A stretch of 64,000 nt of DNA from an uncultured Collinsella sp. (GTDB lineage: Bacteria > Actinomycetota > Coriobacteriia > Coriobacteriales > Coriobacteriaceae), in the NCBI GenBank assembly GCA_937995345.1, contig CALKKS010000003.1:5333-69332 (forward strand). The letters run 5' to 3'. Position numbers and translations under genes: made by a program. Positions 49,777 to 58,760 of this stretch are shown in pieces. Each line of letters begins with the position of its first letter. Position 1 is the stretch's first letter. Below the pieces are notes generated by a model. The model saw only the letters and a list, made by a program, of their open reading frames with translations. It did no database searches and was not told where the DNA came from.

Positions 49777-50937
49777 CTAGCGCAGGAGCTCGGACTGCCA
49801 AGCCTCGAGCTGTTCTGCCAGACTCTTACCGGCAGCGGACATGTCGATCTGGGGTCGTTTGGGCAGCAGCGCGCATTTAAGGATTGCCACGATGGTCTGC
49901 GAGACAAAGCGTCGTGTATCCTCGTCGAAACCTTGCGCAGTCTGGAGCATCACGGGCAGGCTCTCGCGCAGATTCCCAGCGATATCCGCAAACCGCTCAG
50001 CACCCGTAGCCTCAAACACGGAGAACAACGCATCTACAAAACGCTCGCGCTCGCTAGGTGACACTGCAAGCAGCATCTCGCGAATGGAGCTATCGACGTA
50101 TCGGGCGCCGGCAGACAGGCGCTCGCAATACACAAAGTCGCAGCCGTCAATGACCCAGCTGAAGGGATTATGTTGCAGCAGACTGAACTCCGTGCTCTCG
50201 ACGATGGCATAGTCCTCCTGCGTCTCGAACATCATGCCAAAAATCGACGACTGGGGCAGGGTTTTATCGATGCGACCGGACAGGCCCGCAAAAGCTTCGC
50301 CACTCAGGAACTCCTCGACAAAGCCGGGGCCATCATGCGAGAAGGCCCTCTCGATCCGGTCGCCAGCAGCGTCAGAGCACATCGCCGCACCATACACCGC
50401 CAAGTTTCCGCCCTTGGAATGGCCTCCGCACAAGAGCGGCCCGTCTATTGCGGCTGCCGCCTCGTCCACATAACGTGCCGCAGATTTCTGAGAGGGCACG
50501 GGACACCGGAACGCCATGTTAAAGTCCTCTTTCCAGCCCACGATCGTGCTGTCGGTCCCGCGGAAGGAAAGGTAGCTAAATCCTGCCGGAAATCGAAACG
50601 TCATGGCTGCAAACTGCTCCGTCATCGACGCATCGTTCACGTCACGATAACCGCAAACGCGCACGCCGCGGTATCGAGGACTTGCCGCAACAGCCTCCAG
50701 CAAGGCGCGACTCTCCCCCGGGTCCCACAGGTCACCAATCATGTCCTGGTAGCACTCGGCACGCAGCAATTCACGCACGTCCAGCCCCTGCCAGCCGGCA
50801 AGCTCCGGCATATCCCCCGGCAAGCGCAAATACGACAGCCATGCAAACACCAGGCTGTCCACCGCGCAGAACGACCGCTCCTCAAACGAATCGAACGCCG
50901 TCTGGGCATAGGTCAAAAAGTTAGGCGAATCCGACAT
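49777..50937 (-). CDS. DUF2974 (Mbeg1-like) alpha/beta hydrolase
   Basis: A 386-residue protein of the DUF2974 family, which has an alpha/beta hydrolase fold. LLCGGHSKGGNLAVYGA carries the nucleophile elbow GHSKGG and SYLSFRGTD the lipase-like motif before it. No signal peptide is visible. The activity is unknown; it could be a lipase or esterase. The ATG follows GGGAGGGCC. It is flanked on both sides by copies of the TTGGTGCA repeat, which suggests it moved or was inserted together with them. Confidence 0.8.
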   Translation of the reverse strand: MSDSPNFLTYAQTAFDSFEERSFCAVDSLVFAWLSYLRLPGDMPELAGWQGLDVRELLRAECYQDMIGDLWDPGESRALLEAVAASPRYRGVRVCGYRDVNDASMTEQFAAMTFRFPAGFSYLSFRGTDSTIVGWKEDFNMAFRCPVPSQKSAARYVDEAAAAIDGPLLCGGHSKGGNLAVYGAAMCSDAAGDRIERAFSHDGPGFVEEFLSGEAFAGLSGRIDKTLPQSSIFGMMFETQEDYAIVESTEFSLLQHNPFSWVIDGCDFVYCERLSAGARYVDSSIREMLLAVSPSERERFVDALFSVFEATGAERFADIAGNLRESLPVMLQTAQGFDEDTRRFVSQTIVAILKCALLPKRPQIDMSAAGKSLAEQLEAWQSELLR

Positions 50938-50954
50938 GGCCCTCCCATCAACAA

Positions 50955-51029
50955 TGGTGCATTGGGGTCAGGTTTGATTGCACCAATCGCGCCCTTTTTG
51001 GTGCAAACAAACCTGACCCCAATGCACCA
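50955..51029. repeat. TTGGTGCA/GGGGTCAGG palindrome F
   Basis: A perfect 22-bp inverted repeat (50955-50976 with 51008-51029) encloses an inner hairpin TTGCACCAA/TTGGTGCAA (50978-50986 with 50998-51006), itself made of the same motif inverted. It lies between the lactate dehydrogenase stop and the DUF2974 start, and is the longest member of the family. Confidence 0.85.
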
Positions 51030-51094
51030 AAAAAGGCGCCCGGGCCGTGGGGCCTGGACGCCTTCATTGTAGCTTGCTGACGAACGGGCTGGAT

Positions 51095-52045
51095 TTAGCA
51101 GGAGAAATCGACGCTGTCGATGATGTCCTTGAGAGCCTTGGCAGAAGCGGTGAGCTCGCCCTGCTCGGACTCGTTCAGCGGCACGGGGACGCGGCAGACA
51201 ACGCCATCGCGGCCGACGACCGTCGGCATGGAGATGGCCAGATCGGACAGGCCATACTCGCCCACCATGAGCGAGGAAACGGGCAGAACGGTCTGCTCGT
51301 CACGCATGACAGCAGTGCAGATACGCTTAACGGCCATGGCGACGCCGTAGTAGGTGGCGTGCTTCTTCTCGATGATGGTGTAGGCGGAGTTCTTGACGTC
51401 CTCGGCGATACGCTTCTCGGCAGCCTCGTGCTCCAGATGGCCGTGAAGCTCGCAGAAGGTGCTCAGCGGCACGCCGGCAACCTGGGCGCTGGACCAAGCG
51501 ACGAACTCGGAGTCGCCGTGCTCGCCCATGACGTAGGCTTGGACATCGCGCGGGTCGACCTCGACGTGAGCGCCGAGCATCTGCTGCAGGCGGCCAGTGT
51601 CGAGCACGGTGCCGGAACCGATGACGTGGCCCTCGGGCAGGCCGGACATCTTGATGGCGGCGTAGGTCAGAACATCGACCGGGTTGGAGACGATGAGCAG
51701 AATGCCGTCGAAGCCGGACTTCTTAATCTCGGGGATAATGGACTTAAAGATGTTGACGTTCTTGTTGACCAGGTCCAGGCGGGTCTCACCGGGCTTCTGG
51801 GCAGCGCCAGCGGTGACGACGATCATGGCGGCGTCGGCGACATCGGAATAATCGCCGGCGTAGATCTTCATCGGCTCGGCGAACGTCATGCCGTGCGCGA
51901 TATCCAGAGCCTCACCCTCGGCGCGGTTCTTGTCCACGTCGATGAGGACCATCTCGGAGAACAGACCACTCTGCATCAGCGCAAACGCCGAAGACGAGCC
52001 GACGAAACCGCAGCCGACAATAGCGACCTTCTTCTCGTTAACCAT
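51095..52045 (-). CDS. ldh: L-lactate dehydrogenase
   Basis: A 316-residue NAD-dependent L-lactate dehydrogenase that reduces pyruvate to lactate. VAIVGCGFVGSSSAFALMQ is the Rossmann start, VDVLTYAAIKMSGLP and GEHGDSEFVAWS hold the substrate and catalytic (His) residues. The ATG at 52045 follows GGGAGTTTCTA. A hairpin (52071-52103) lies in its leader. It gives a second fermentative product besides acetate and would reoxidise NADH. Confidence 0.95.
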   Translation of the reverse strand: MVNEKKVAIVGCGFVGSSSAFALMQSGLFSEMVLIDVDKNRAEGEALDIAHGMTFAEPMKIYAGDYSDVADAAMIVVTAGAAQKPGETRLDLVNKNVNIFKSIIPEIKKSGFDGILLIVSNPVDVLTYAAIKMSGLPEGHVIGSGTVLDTGRLQQMLGAHVEVDPRDVQAYVMGEHGDSEFVAWSSAQVAGVPLSTFCELHGHLEHEAAEKRIAEDVKNSAYTIIEKKHATYYGVAMAVKRICTAVMRDEQTVLPVSSLMVGEYGLSDLAISMPTVVGRDGVVCRVPVPLNESEQGELTASAKALKDIIDSVDFSC

Positions 52046-52070
52046 TAGAAACTCCCATCTCTCTCCACAA

Positions 52071-52103
52071 GCAAGCCGCCCGGGAACGACCCGAGCGGCT
52101 TGC
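52071..52103 (-). terminator. Hairpin in the ldh leader
   Basis: GCAAGCCGC (52071-52079) pairs with GCGGCTTGC (52095-52103). It lies 26 bases upstream of the ldh start and 144 downstream of the aminotransferase stop, so it may terminate that gene or act in the ldh leader. Confidence 0.5.
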
Positions 52104-52246
52104 CGTAATCCCAATACATCCAATCGGGACTTTGATTATGCTCCTATTCGCAGCCAAAAATCGACCGTTTACCGAAATTGTTTGCAGAATTCGTAAAATA
52201 ACTGCACGAAATCGGTTTCGAGCTATTGACGAGGCGAAATAGCTTT

Positions 52247-53410
52247 CTAATACAGGCCCGCCTCGCGAATGGCCTCGACAGCCAAAGCAATCTGATCGGG
52301 CGGCAGGACCAGCGCCATGCGCACGTGTCCCTCGCCCGAAGGACCAAAGCTCGCGCCCGGCGTCACCACAACGCCGGCCTTCTCCATAAGCTCCTCGCAA
52401 AACGCCATGGAATCGGTGCGACCACCGGGAAGCTTGGCCCACACAAACATAGAGCCATGCGCGTTGGGACGCTCCCAGCCCAGGTTCTCAAGACCATCGC
52501 ACAGGGCATCGCGGCGCTCCTGGTACTTCAGACGCTGCGCCTCAACCTCATCGCGCGGACCGTTCAGGCAGGCAATAGCAGCCTTCTGGATCGGGAAGAA
52601 CATGCCAAAGTCGATCTGGCCGCGCAGCTTGGCAAAGGCAGAGACCACATCCTCGCGGCCGACCAAAAAGCCGATACGTGCACCGGTGACGTTAAACGAC
52701 TTGGAGAGCGAGAAGAACTCCACGCCCACCTCGAGCGCGCCAGGGTACTGCAAAAAGCTTCCGCCCGGCTCGCCGTCGAACACGATGTCGGAGTATGCGT
52801 TGTCATGGACGATGAGCAGATCGTGCTCGCGGGCGAAGGCGATGATCTCCTTGTAGACCTCGGGCGTGCCCACCGAGCCCACCGGGTTGGCGGGCAGCGA
52901 CACGATCATATACTTGGCGCGATCGGCCACCTCGGGATCGATGCCCGCCACATAGGGCAGGTAATTATGCTCGGCAACCAGCGGATAGTACTCGAGCTTG
53001 GCATCGGCAATCTTGGCACCCGCCTCAAAGACCGGGTAGCACGGATCGGGAACCAGGATGGTGTCACCCGGATCGAGCAGGGCCAGGCCCAAATGGCCCA
53101 CGCCCTCCTGCGTGCCGTTGCACGACTGCACCATGGACGGTGTAATGCCCGAAACGCCAAAGCGACGCTCATAGTAATCGCACACGGCTTGTTTGAGTTC
53201 GGGCAGGTCGCGCAGGGCATACTTCCACATCTCGGGATCTTGGGCTGCTTGCGTGAGCGCCTCGACCACGTGGTCGTACGGCTTAAAGTCGGGCGTGCCC
53301 ACGCTCATGTTGTAAATGGTCTTGCCCTGGGCCTTCAGCGCGAGAAGCTTGTTGTTGAGCGAGGCGAAGACCTCCGCGCCAAAGCGGTCGAGACGCTGCG
53401 ATGCCTGCAT
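52247..53410 (-). CDS. Class I/II aminotransferase, LL-DAP-aminotransferase-like
   Basis: A 387-residue PLP enzyme. FFSLSKSFNVTGARIGFLVG contains the PLP lysine, NPVGSVGTPEVYKEI and DNAYSDIVFDG the cofactor contacts. Its sequence style is close to LL-diaminopimelate and N-acetyl-diaminopimelate aminotransferases, and the lysine pathway here needs such an enzyme. It lies 4 kb from that operon and carries its own start (ATG at 53410 after CGAAAGGTGGCACC). Aspartate or alanine specificity is the alternative. Confidence 0.78.
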   Translation of the reverse strand: MQASQRLDRFGAEVFASLNNKLLALKAQGKTIYNMSVGTPDFKPYDHVVEALTQAAQDPEMWKYALRDLPELKQAVCDYYERRFGVSGITPSMVQSCNGTQEGVGHLGLALLDPGDTILVPDPCYPVFEAGAKIADAKLEYYPLVAEHNYLPYVAGIDPEVADRAKYMIVSLPANPVGSVGTPEVYKEIIAFAREHDLLIVHDNAYSDIVFDGEPGGSFLQYPGALEVGVEFFSLSKSFNVTGARIGFLVGREDVVSAFAKLRGQIDFGMFFPIQKAAIACLNGPRDEVEAQRLKYQERRDALCDGLENLGWERPNAHGSMFVWAKLPGGRTDSMAFCEELMEKAGVVVTPGASFGPSGEGHVRMALVLPPDQIALAVEAIREAGLY

Positions 53411-53427
53411 GGTGCCACCTTTCGATA

Positions 53428-53460
53428 TAAAAAACGCGGCGCTCCGACAAGAGCGCCGCG
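53428..53460 (-). terminator. Terminator after nadE
   Basis: CGCGGCGCTC (53435-53444) pairs with GAGCGCCGCG (53451-53460), followed on the minus strand by TTTTTTAT. Confidence 0.88.
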
Positions 53461-53528
53461 CGATACGGGCCATCAGATTGCAAAAGTGTAACGCTTACAA
53501 ACCCCGCATTGGTTCAATTTAGCCAACC

Positions 53529-55517
53529 TTAGCCAATTGCATTGAGCGCGTCGATCTGCGCAAGCCATAGACGCGAGCTGGCGTCACTCGGCATACGCCA
53601 ATCGCCGCGCGGGCTAAGCGTCACCGAGCCCACCTTGGGACCATCGGGCAGGCAGCTGCGCTTAAACTGCTGGGCAAAGAAGCGCCGATAGAACGTACGC
53701 AGCCACGTGTGGACGGTCTTGGCGTCGTAGACGCCCTCGAAACTCTTGAGCGCCATGCGGTAGATCTTGCCCGGCTCAAAGCCAAAACGCAGCAGGTAGT
53801 AGAGGAAGTAGTCGTGCAACTCGTACGGGCCCACCAAATCCTCAGTCTTCTGCGCAATCTCGCCGTCGCCCGTGGGCGGCAGAAGCTCGGGGGACACCGG
53901 CGTATCGAGGATGTCGAGCAAGACCTCGGCAATACGCCCGCCAAAGACATCAGCCGCATAGCGCACCAGATGACGCACAAGCGTCTTGGGCACGCTCGCA
54001 TTGACGGCGTACATGCTCATGTGGTCGCCGTTATAGGTAGCCCAGCCGAGCGCCAGCTCCGACAGATCGCCCGTACCGATGACAAAACCACCAGCCTGGT
54101 TGGCCAGATCCATCAGAATCTGCGTACGCTCGCGGGCCTGGCTGTTCTCGTAAGTCACGTCCTGGACGGTCGGATCGTGCTCGATGTCCTTAAAATGCTG
54201 CTCCACGGCTGCATGGATCGAGACTTCCCGGAAGCTCACGCCTAGGTCGCGAGCGAGCGACTCGGCATTCGACTTAGTGCGATGCGTCGTGCCAAAGCCG
54301 GGCATGGAAACCGCCGTGATACCCGTGCGCGGCAGCCCCAGCGCATCGAAGGCACGCACGGTCACAAGCAGTGCCAGCGTGGAGTCCAGGCCGCCTGAAA
54401 GACCGATGACAGCCGCCTTGGTACCCGTATGGGCAAGACGGGTCTTGAGGCCGGCGGTCTGCAGGTCGAGGATGGTCTCGCAACGCTCGGCCAGGTCACC
54501 ATGGTCGGCCGGAACAAAGGGTGCGCGGGGGAAGACACGGTCGATGCCGCAGGCGTCGCGCAGGACAGGCTCTTTGGCCAGCACGCCCTCAAAAGAAAAT
54601 TCAACAGTCGTGGCCTCCGGCGCATCGTCCGTGCGCGTCCACGTCGTCGAGCGACGGCGCTCGGCAACCAGACGGTCAAGATCGACATCGGCGATGGCCA
54701 TGTCGCAGGTAAGCAGCTTGGTCGCGGCGAGCTTGGAGCCGTTTTCGTAGACGAGGTTCTCACCCGCAAAGACCATGTCGGTCGTGGACTCGCCCTCGCT
54801 CGCATCTGCATACGCATAGGCACAGTACAGGCGCGCGCTCTGGTTGGATATGAGGCTGCGTCGGTAATCTGCCTTGCCGATAATCTCGTCCGAGGCCGAC
54901 GGGTTGAGAATCACCGTGGCACCGGCAAGCGCCATCTCGGTCGAAGGGGGCGCCGGCACCCACAGGTCCTCACAGACCTCAATACCGAGTACCAAATCCT
55001 CGGCGTCCTCATCGCAGCAGCGGTAGACAAGCCCCGAACCCAGCGGGACCGGACCCTGACCGGCAAATTCAAGCCAAACGGGATCGGTAGGTGCCGGAGC
55101 AAACCAACGGCGCTCATAGAACTCGCCATAGTTGGGCAAATACTTCTTGGCCGTGAGGCCCAAAAGCTCGCCCGCGCAGCACACGGCGGCGCAGTTGTAG
55201 ATATTCTCGGCAACCGCAACGGGAAGACCGACGGTAAAGACAATCGGCAGCCCGCGGGTTTCATCGAGAATATGTGCCAGTGCGGCCTCGCACGCATGCA
55301 GTAATGTGCGGTTATGGAACAGATCAGCCGCGGTATAGCCGCACAGGTTAAGTTCGGGCAGTACCAGCGCACGAACGCCGCGCTCGGCAGCATCGCGAAC
55401 AGCCGCCAACGCCACCTCGGCATTGCCCTCGACATCGGCCACGCGAATCCGCGGCGACGCCGCCGCCACACGCAAAAAGCCGTCGTTCTCAACTTGACCG
55501 TTTAGAAAAGCGTTCAT
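53529..55517 (-). CDS. nadE: Glutamine-dependent NAD synthetase
   Basis: A 662-residue two-domain enzyme that amidates nicotinate adenine dinucleotide to NAD using glutamine. The N-terminal nitrilase-type domain (about 1-290) holds LVLPELNLCGYTA with the Glu, a middle Lys in the YLPNYGEFYE region and EVCEDLWVP with the Cys. The C-terminal ATP-pyrophosphatase domain has VIGLSGGLDSTLALLV and TGDLSELALGWATYNGDH. I set the start at 55517, where GGAGCTCGC precedes ATG; the frame runs further upstream. Single gene with a strong terminator. Confidence 0.94.
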   Translation of the reverse strand: MNAFLNGQVENDGFLRVAAASPRIRVADVEGNAEVALAAVRDAAERGVRALVLPELNLCGYTAADLFHNRTLLHACEAALAHILDETRGLPIVFTVGLPVAVAENIYNCAAVCCAGELLGLTAKKYLPNYGEFYERRWFAPAPTDPVWLEFAGQGPVPLGSGLVYRCCDEDAEDLVLGIEVCEDLWVPAPPSTEMALAGATVILNPSASDEIIGKADYRRSLISNQSARLYCAYAYADASEGESTTDMVFAGENLVYENGSKLAATKLLTCDMAIADVDLDRLVAERRRSTTWTRTDDAPEATTVEFSFEGVLAKEPVLRDACGIDRVFPRAPFVPADHGDLAERCETILDLQTAGLKTRLAHTGTKAAVIGLSGGLDSTLALLVTVRAFDALGLPRTGITAVSMPGFGTTHRTKSNAESLARDLGVSFREVSIHAAVEQHFKDIEHDPTVQDVTYENSQARERTQILMDLANQAGGFVIGTGDLSELALGWATYNGDHMSMYAVNASVPKTLVRHLVRYAADVFGGRIAEVLLDILDTPVSPELLPPTGDGEIAQKTEDLVGPYELHDYFLYYLLRFGFEPGKIYRMALKSFEGVYDAKTVHTWLRTFYRRFFAQQFKRSCLPDGPKVGSVTLSPRGDWRMPSDASSRLWLAQIDALNAIG

Positions 55518-55651
55518 GCGAGCTCCAACACATCCGTTTAGCCGCAACAAGCGGCGGCAATAAAGTCCGCTCCCATTGTACTGTCAAGTTCAATCAGCGC
55601 TGATGGGGCAGGCTCATGATTAAGATTGAAAAAGAGAGGCCGGAATGGCGT

Positions 55652-55930
55652 TTAGCAGTAGAACGAGATCTCGTCCACAAGGAAAAATGCCTTCCATTTA
55701 GAGCAAATCAATTCATGCTGAGCGGCGATAATTTCACAGAGGTCGTCAAGCGTGCTCCGGGGAATCTTCGCTTTGTTATTAGCAACAATGCAACCACCCC
55801 TGCGAGTCAGCCAGATTTTGGCCGAATTATCTGAAGGTGCACCCTTGCAAACATGAACATGGATTGGCTCGCCCGCTTCGTTGGACCAAAAGAAGACCCG
55901 ATAGCCGCCAATAAGAAACAGGCTAGGCAA
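55652..55930 (-). CDS. DUF4160-family protein
   Basis: A 92-residue protein with the DUF4160 motif GEPIHVHVCKG and an N-terminal GGYRVFFWSNEAG. It starts with TTG at 55930 inside the end of the upstream gene, with GGAGGAGCTAAAG before it, so translation is coupled. The neighbourhood is AT-richer than the flanks. DUF4160 genes often pair with a second small gene in toxin-antitoxin-like sets; the function of neither is proven. Confidence 0.75.
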   Translation of the reverse strand: MPSLFLIGGYRVFFWSNEAGEPIHVHVCKGAPSDNSAKIWLTRRGGCIVANNKAKIPRSTLDDLCEIIAAQHELICSKWKAFFLVDEISFYC

Positions 55931-56192
55931 CTTTAGCTCCTCCGTTTGCGGCGTAGCGATACAGCAGATGGGCGTTATTGCTCAGAAAAGTCTCAAAACC
56001 TCGCTTCTCCTCGTCGGTGAAACGCCCCTCCCACATAGTCCAACTGTATGAAGGCAACTCACAGCGAGCGGAGTCGAAACCCTCTGCCGTCGGTCGTTCA
56101 AAATGCACGATAACCTTTTCGGTATCGCCATCGATAATCAAGTCAGAGTGAATGACCTCGGTACCATCTTCGAATGTCATATACGGGTACAT
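55923..56192 (-). CDS. Small protein paired with DUF4160
   Basis: About 89 residues, starting MYPYMTFEDGTEVIHSDLI, with a GAGGTGG site 8-10 bases before the ATG at 56192 (GTG at 56195 possible). It overlaps the DUF4160 gene by 8 bases. FTDEEKRGFETFLSNNAHLLYRYA forms a C-terminal helix-rich part. I do not recognise the family; it is the upstream partner in a two-gene cassette. Confidence 0.65.
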   Translation of the reverse strand: MYPYMTFEDGTEVIHSDLIIDGDTEKVIVHFERPTAEGFDSARCELPSYSWTMWEGRFTDEEKRGFETFLSNNAHLLYRYAANGGAKVA

Positions 56193-56366
56193 CACGTAAA
56201 CCACCTCGCAATCATAAATCCAGTTTAGCATCAAGCTATTACACCAAAGACAGCGAGCCCCCTTGATGAGTTGATGGTATCTGTTAAATGTCACGTACGA
56301 TTCACATCTGGTGGGTACCCTGATGGCTGCATGAAACGAAGCAGATTTACACCGGGAGGACCCCGT

Positions 56367-57311
56367 ATGACAACCAAGTACACCGACGCGCCGCGCACGC
56401 GCGTCATGACACCGGCCGCGCTCAACAACGGCGTGCACGAAAACCATTCCATCGGACAGACCATGGCCATCGCGCCCAAAAAGGGCCTGTTCGACGACAT
56501 TTCCATTCCCCAGATCATCGCCGGCGCCGCAGCTGCCGCCACGAGCGTCGCGCTTGCTTCCAAGATCGGCATCGCTGGTTCAGTAATTGGTGCCGCCGTG
56601 AGCTCGGTCATCACCGTTGTGTCCTCGCAGGTCTACCGCCACTTTATCTCTGCCAGCGCCGAAGCCCTCAAAGGTGCGCACGCCGCCGACGACTACCCTG
56701 CCGGCGCCTATGAGCCCGTTGAGTTTGATGCCGAGGAGCACCTGGGCGGCGCCGCGACTACACAGGAGATGCGCCAGATTGCGGGGCGCGCGACCACGGC
56801 GCGCGTCGCCCCCAACAGCCTGCGCGCCAAGGCGGCGGCAGAGCGCAGCCAGACGCAAAAGAAGGTCATCGTTTTCTCGATCGCCATCGCCATCGTCGCG
56901 GTCATCGCCTGCACCGGCGCTATCCTTATCACCACTGCCGGCGAGGGTCTGGGTGAGCGTCCCGAGCCAATCCTTTCGTCGCGCACGACCGAGAGCGATG
57001 CGGATAGCACTGGTCAATCGCAAAGCCAGCAGGACGACCCGCAGGGCACCCCCGCATCCGCCGACTCGTCCTCGAACACCCCTGATCAATCGCAGGGCGT
57101 CGATTCCTCTACGGCCAACAGCGGCACGCAATCCGGCACGACCGACTCAAGCCAAACGACTGACGGCTCTCAACCGAGCACGGGCGACCAGACGAACGGC
57201 AATACATCGAGTACGGGATCTACCGACAACGGCAACACCAACAGCTCGAGTGGAACCGCGTCCGGCACGGCATCTGACAGCTCGAGCCAAGGCACGGCAT
57301 CGGGCAACTAA
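56367..57311 (+). CDS. Two-helix membrane protein with Ser/Thr/Gln-rich tail
   Basis: A 314-residue protein. An N-terminal polar part is followed by an alanine/glycine-rich hydrophobic stretch (about 45-85), then a second membrane helix near 175-200 (KVIVFSIAIAIVAVIACTG). The last 110 residues are a low-complexity tail rich in Ser, Thr, Gly, Asn and Gln that would lie outside. Nothing indicates an enzyme. The ATG at 56367 follows GGGAGGACCCCGT. Such tails suit a cell-wall-spanning stalk. Confidence 0.6.
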   Translation: MTTKYTDAPRTRVMTPAALNNGVHENHSIGQTMAIAPKKGLFDDISIPQIIAGAAAAATSVALASKIGIAGSVIGAAVSSVITVVSSQVYRHFISASAEALKGAHAADDYPAGAYEPVEFDAEEHLGGAATTQEMRQIAGRATTARVAPNSLRAKAAAERSQTQKKVIVFSIAIAIVAVIACTGAILITTAGEGLGERPEPILSSRTTESDADSTGQSQSQQDDPQGTPASADSSSNTPDQSQGVDSSTANSGTQSGTTDSSQTTDGSQPSTGDQTNGNTSSTGSTDNGNTNSSSGTASGTASDSSSQGTASGN

Positions 57312-57345
57312 GCACGTTTGCCTCTCAAAGAGAACCAACCCGTAT

Positions 57346-57378
57346 AACGGGCGCGAACCGGCAACGGTCGCGCCCGTT
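57346..57378 (+). terminator. Terminator of the tail protein gene
   Basis: AACGGGCGCGA (57346-57356) pairs with TCGCGCCCGTT (57368-57378), followed by TGCTTT. Confidence 0.75.
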
Positions 57379-57449
57379 TGCTTTGGGCGCCGAGGTGGCA
57401 AGCCCCATGCGATGGTAAGATGCTTTGGTGTGTAAAGAGGAGATTTGCC

Positions 57450-58757
57450 ATGAGCAAGACAATAGTTAGGCCCACGCTTTCGCTGGGCAACCACATCTAT
57501 CTGTATCGCCTGCTGCGCGATGCGATTGGATGCGGCAAGCAAACGTTTATGACGCAGGTCGAAGAGGCTCTCGCCGCTGGCGGCATGACTGCTTATGACT
57601 TGGGCTTCGAGTCCACGCGCGAGTTGCTCGAGGAACTCGACGACTGCATTAAGCTGACTGTCTTTAAGGGCGGTCGCCTGTATGCCACGGTCATCGCCAA
57701 CGAGGCATGGGACGCAGCGCTTGCCAAGGGCGAGGACAAGCCCAAGGCCACCAAGGGCACCAAGCAGTCCTACAAAAAGAAAAAGCGCGGCGAGAAGGAC
57801 TTGAAGGCTGTGCGCCCCAAGCACGTCAAACGCCCCGAACCCGAGCCCACCGTTGAGGTCGAGGCAGCAGTGGAACCTGAGGCGGAGGCTGAAGTCGTTA
57901 TTGAGGCAACGGTAGAAATCGAAACCGAGATTGCCGCCACGGCTAATTCCGAAGCCACGCCCGAGCAGGAGGCCATCGTGGAAGCCGACGAGGCCCCCGA
58001 TTCGGCGACCGAAGAGCCCGCCGGCCAGCCCGAGACACCTGCGTTCCAAAACAGCGACATCTTTGGCGACGCTGCCGAGAACGATCAGCCCGACGAGTCC
58101 ACCGATCAAGGCGTTACCGAGTCGGCGCCGGAGCCCGAAGCGCCCCAGCCCGCCATTTCGCTCACGGTGGTCTATGACCCCGAGAACGCCAACGCCGGCA
58201 TCACCACCATGGCTTCCACGCCCATCGAGGCAAAACCGAGCGTAGAGAACGAGAATGCGACGCAGGTTGAAGCTGAAACCGTAACTGCAGACGCGCCCGT
58301 TACCGTGGAACCGGCAGATTCCACGGCTGAACCGGAAGCAACGACTGAGACCGCACCCACCACCAAACCCGTGTCCGCACCCGTTTGCGACCAGGCTCCC
58401 GCACCTGCACCGACTCCGGCCCCCGCTGCGGCACTAATCCCTGTGCCCGCGCCACCGGCCATTCCCGAGGACTTCCCCGTCGACTTCGCAACCGAAGTCT
58501 TCTGCCCCAGCCCGCTGTTGCACCAGCTGTCGACCTATCTCCCCTACGGCGCCGACACACTCGGCATCGTCGGCGAGTACTACTGGATCGCCCGCGAGCG
58601 CGGCACCATCGACGCCGCACGCAACCGCGCGAGCTTCCCGCTGCGCTACACGCAGGCCGGCGAACGCCGCGAAGTCACCGTGCGCATCCGCCGCAACACC
58701 ACCGGCGGTCTCGGCGCCACCTGGACCATCGACAAGGTCGAGGAATCCGCCGAATAG
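57450..58757 (+). CDS. Unknown two-domain protein with acidic Pro-rich linker
   Basis: A 435-residue protein. Residues 1-90 (LGNHIYLYRLLRDAIGCGKQ and a following STRELLEELDDCIKLTVFKG) look like a small winged-helix fold of the OST-HTH/LOTUS style, though weakly. A basic KKKKRGEKDLK patch follows, then 230 residues rich in Glu, Ala, Pro and Val without predicted fold. Residues about 345-435 (VFCPSPLLHQLSTYLPYGADT, then YYWIARERGTIDAARNR) form a compact C-terminal domain. The ATG follows AGAGGAGATTTGCC. It could be an RNA-binding scaffold; that is only an inference. Confidence 0.6.
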   Translation: MSKTIVRPTLSLGNHIYLYRLLRDAIGCGKQTFMTQVEEALAAGGMTAYDLGFESTRELLEELDDCIKLTVFKGGRLYATVIANEAWDAALAKGEDKPKATKGTKQSYKKKKRGEKDLKAVRPKHVKRPEPEPTVEVEAAVEPEAEAEVVIEATVEIETEIAATANSEATPEQEAIVEADEAPDSATEEPAGQPETPAFQNSDIFGDAAENDQPDESTDQGVTESAPEPEAPQPAISLTVVYDPENANAGITTMASTPIEAKPSVENENATQVEAETVTADAPVTVEPADSTAEPEATTETAPTTKPVSAPVCDQAPAPAPTPAPAAALIPVPAPPAIPEDFPVDFATEVFCPSPLLHQLSTYLPYGADTLGIVGEYYWIARERGTIDAARNRASFPLRYTQAGERREVTVRIRRNTTGGLGATWTIDKVEESAE

Positions 58758-58760
58758 CAA

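Noticed and set aside
55490..55515. Resemblance between TCAACTTGACC near the nadE start and the boxes at 38761
   Set aside because: It lies within coding sequence of nadE and is probably chance.
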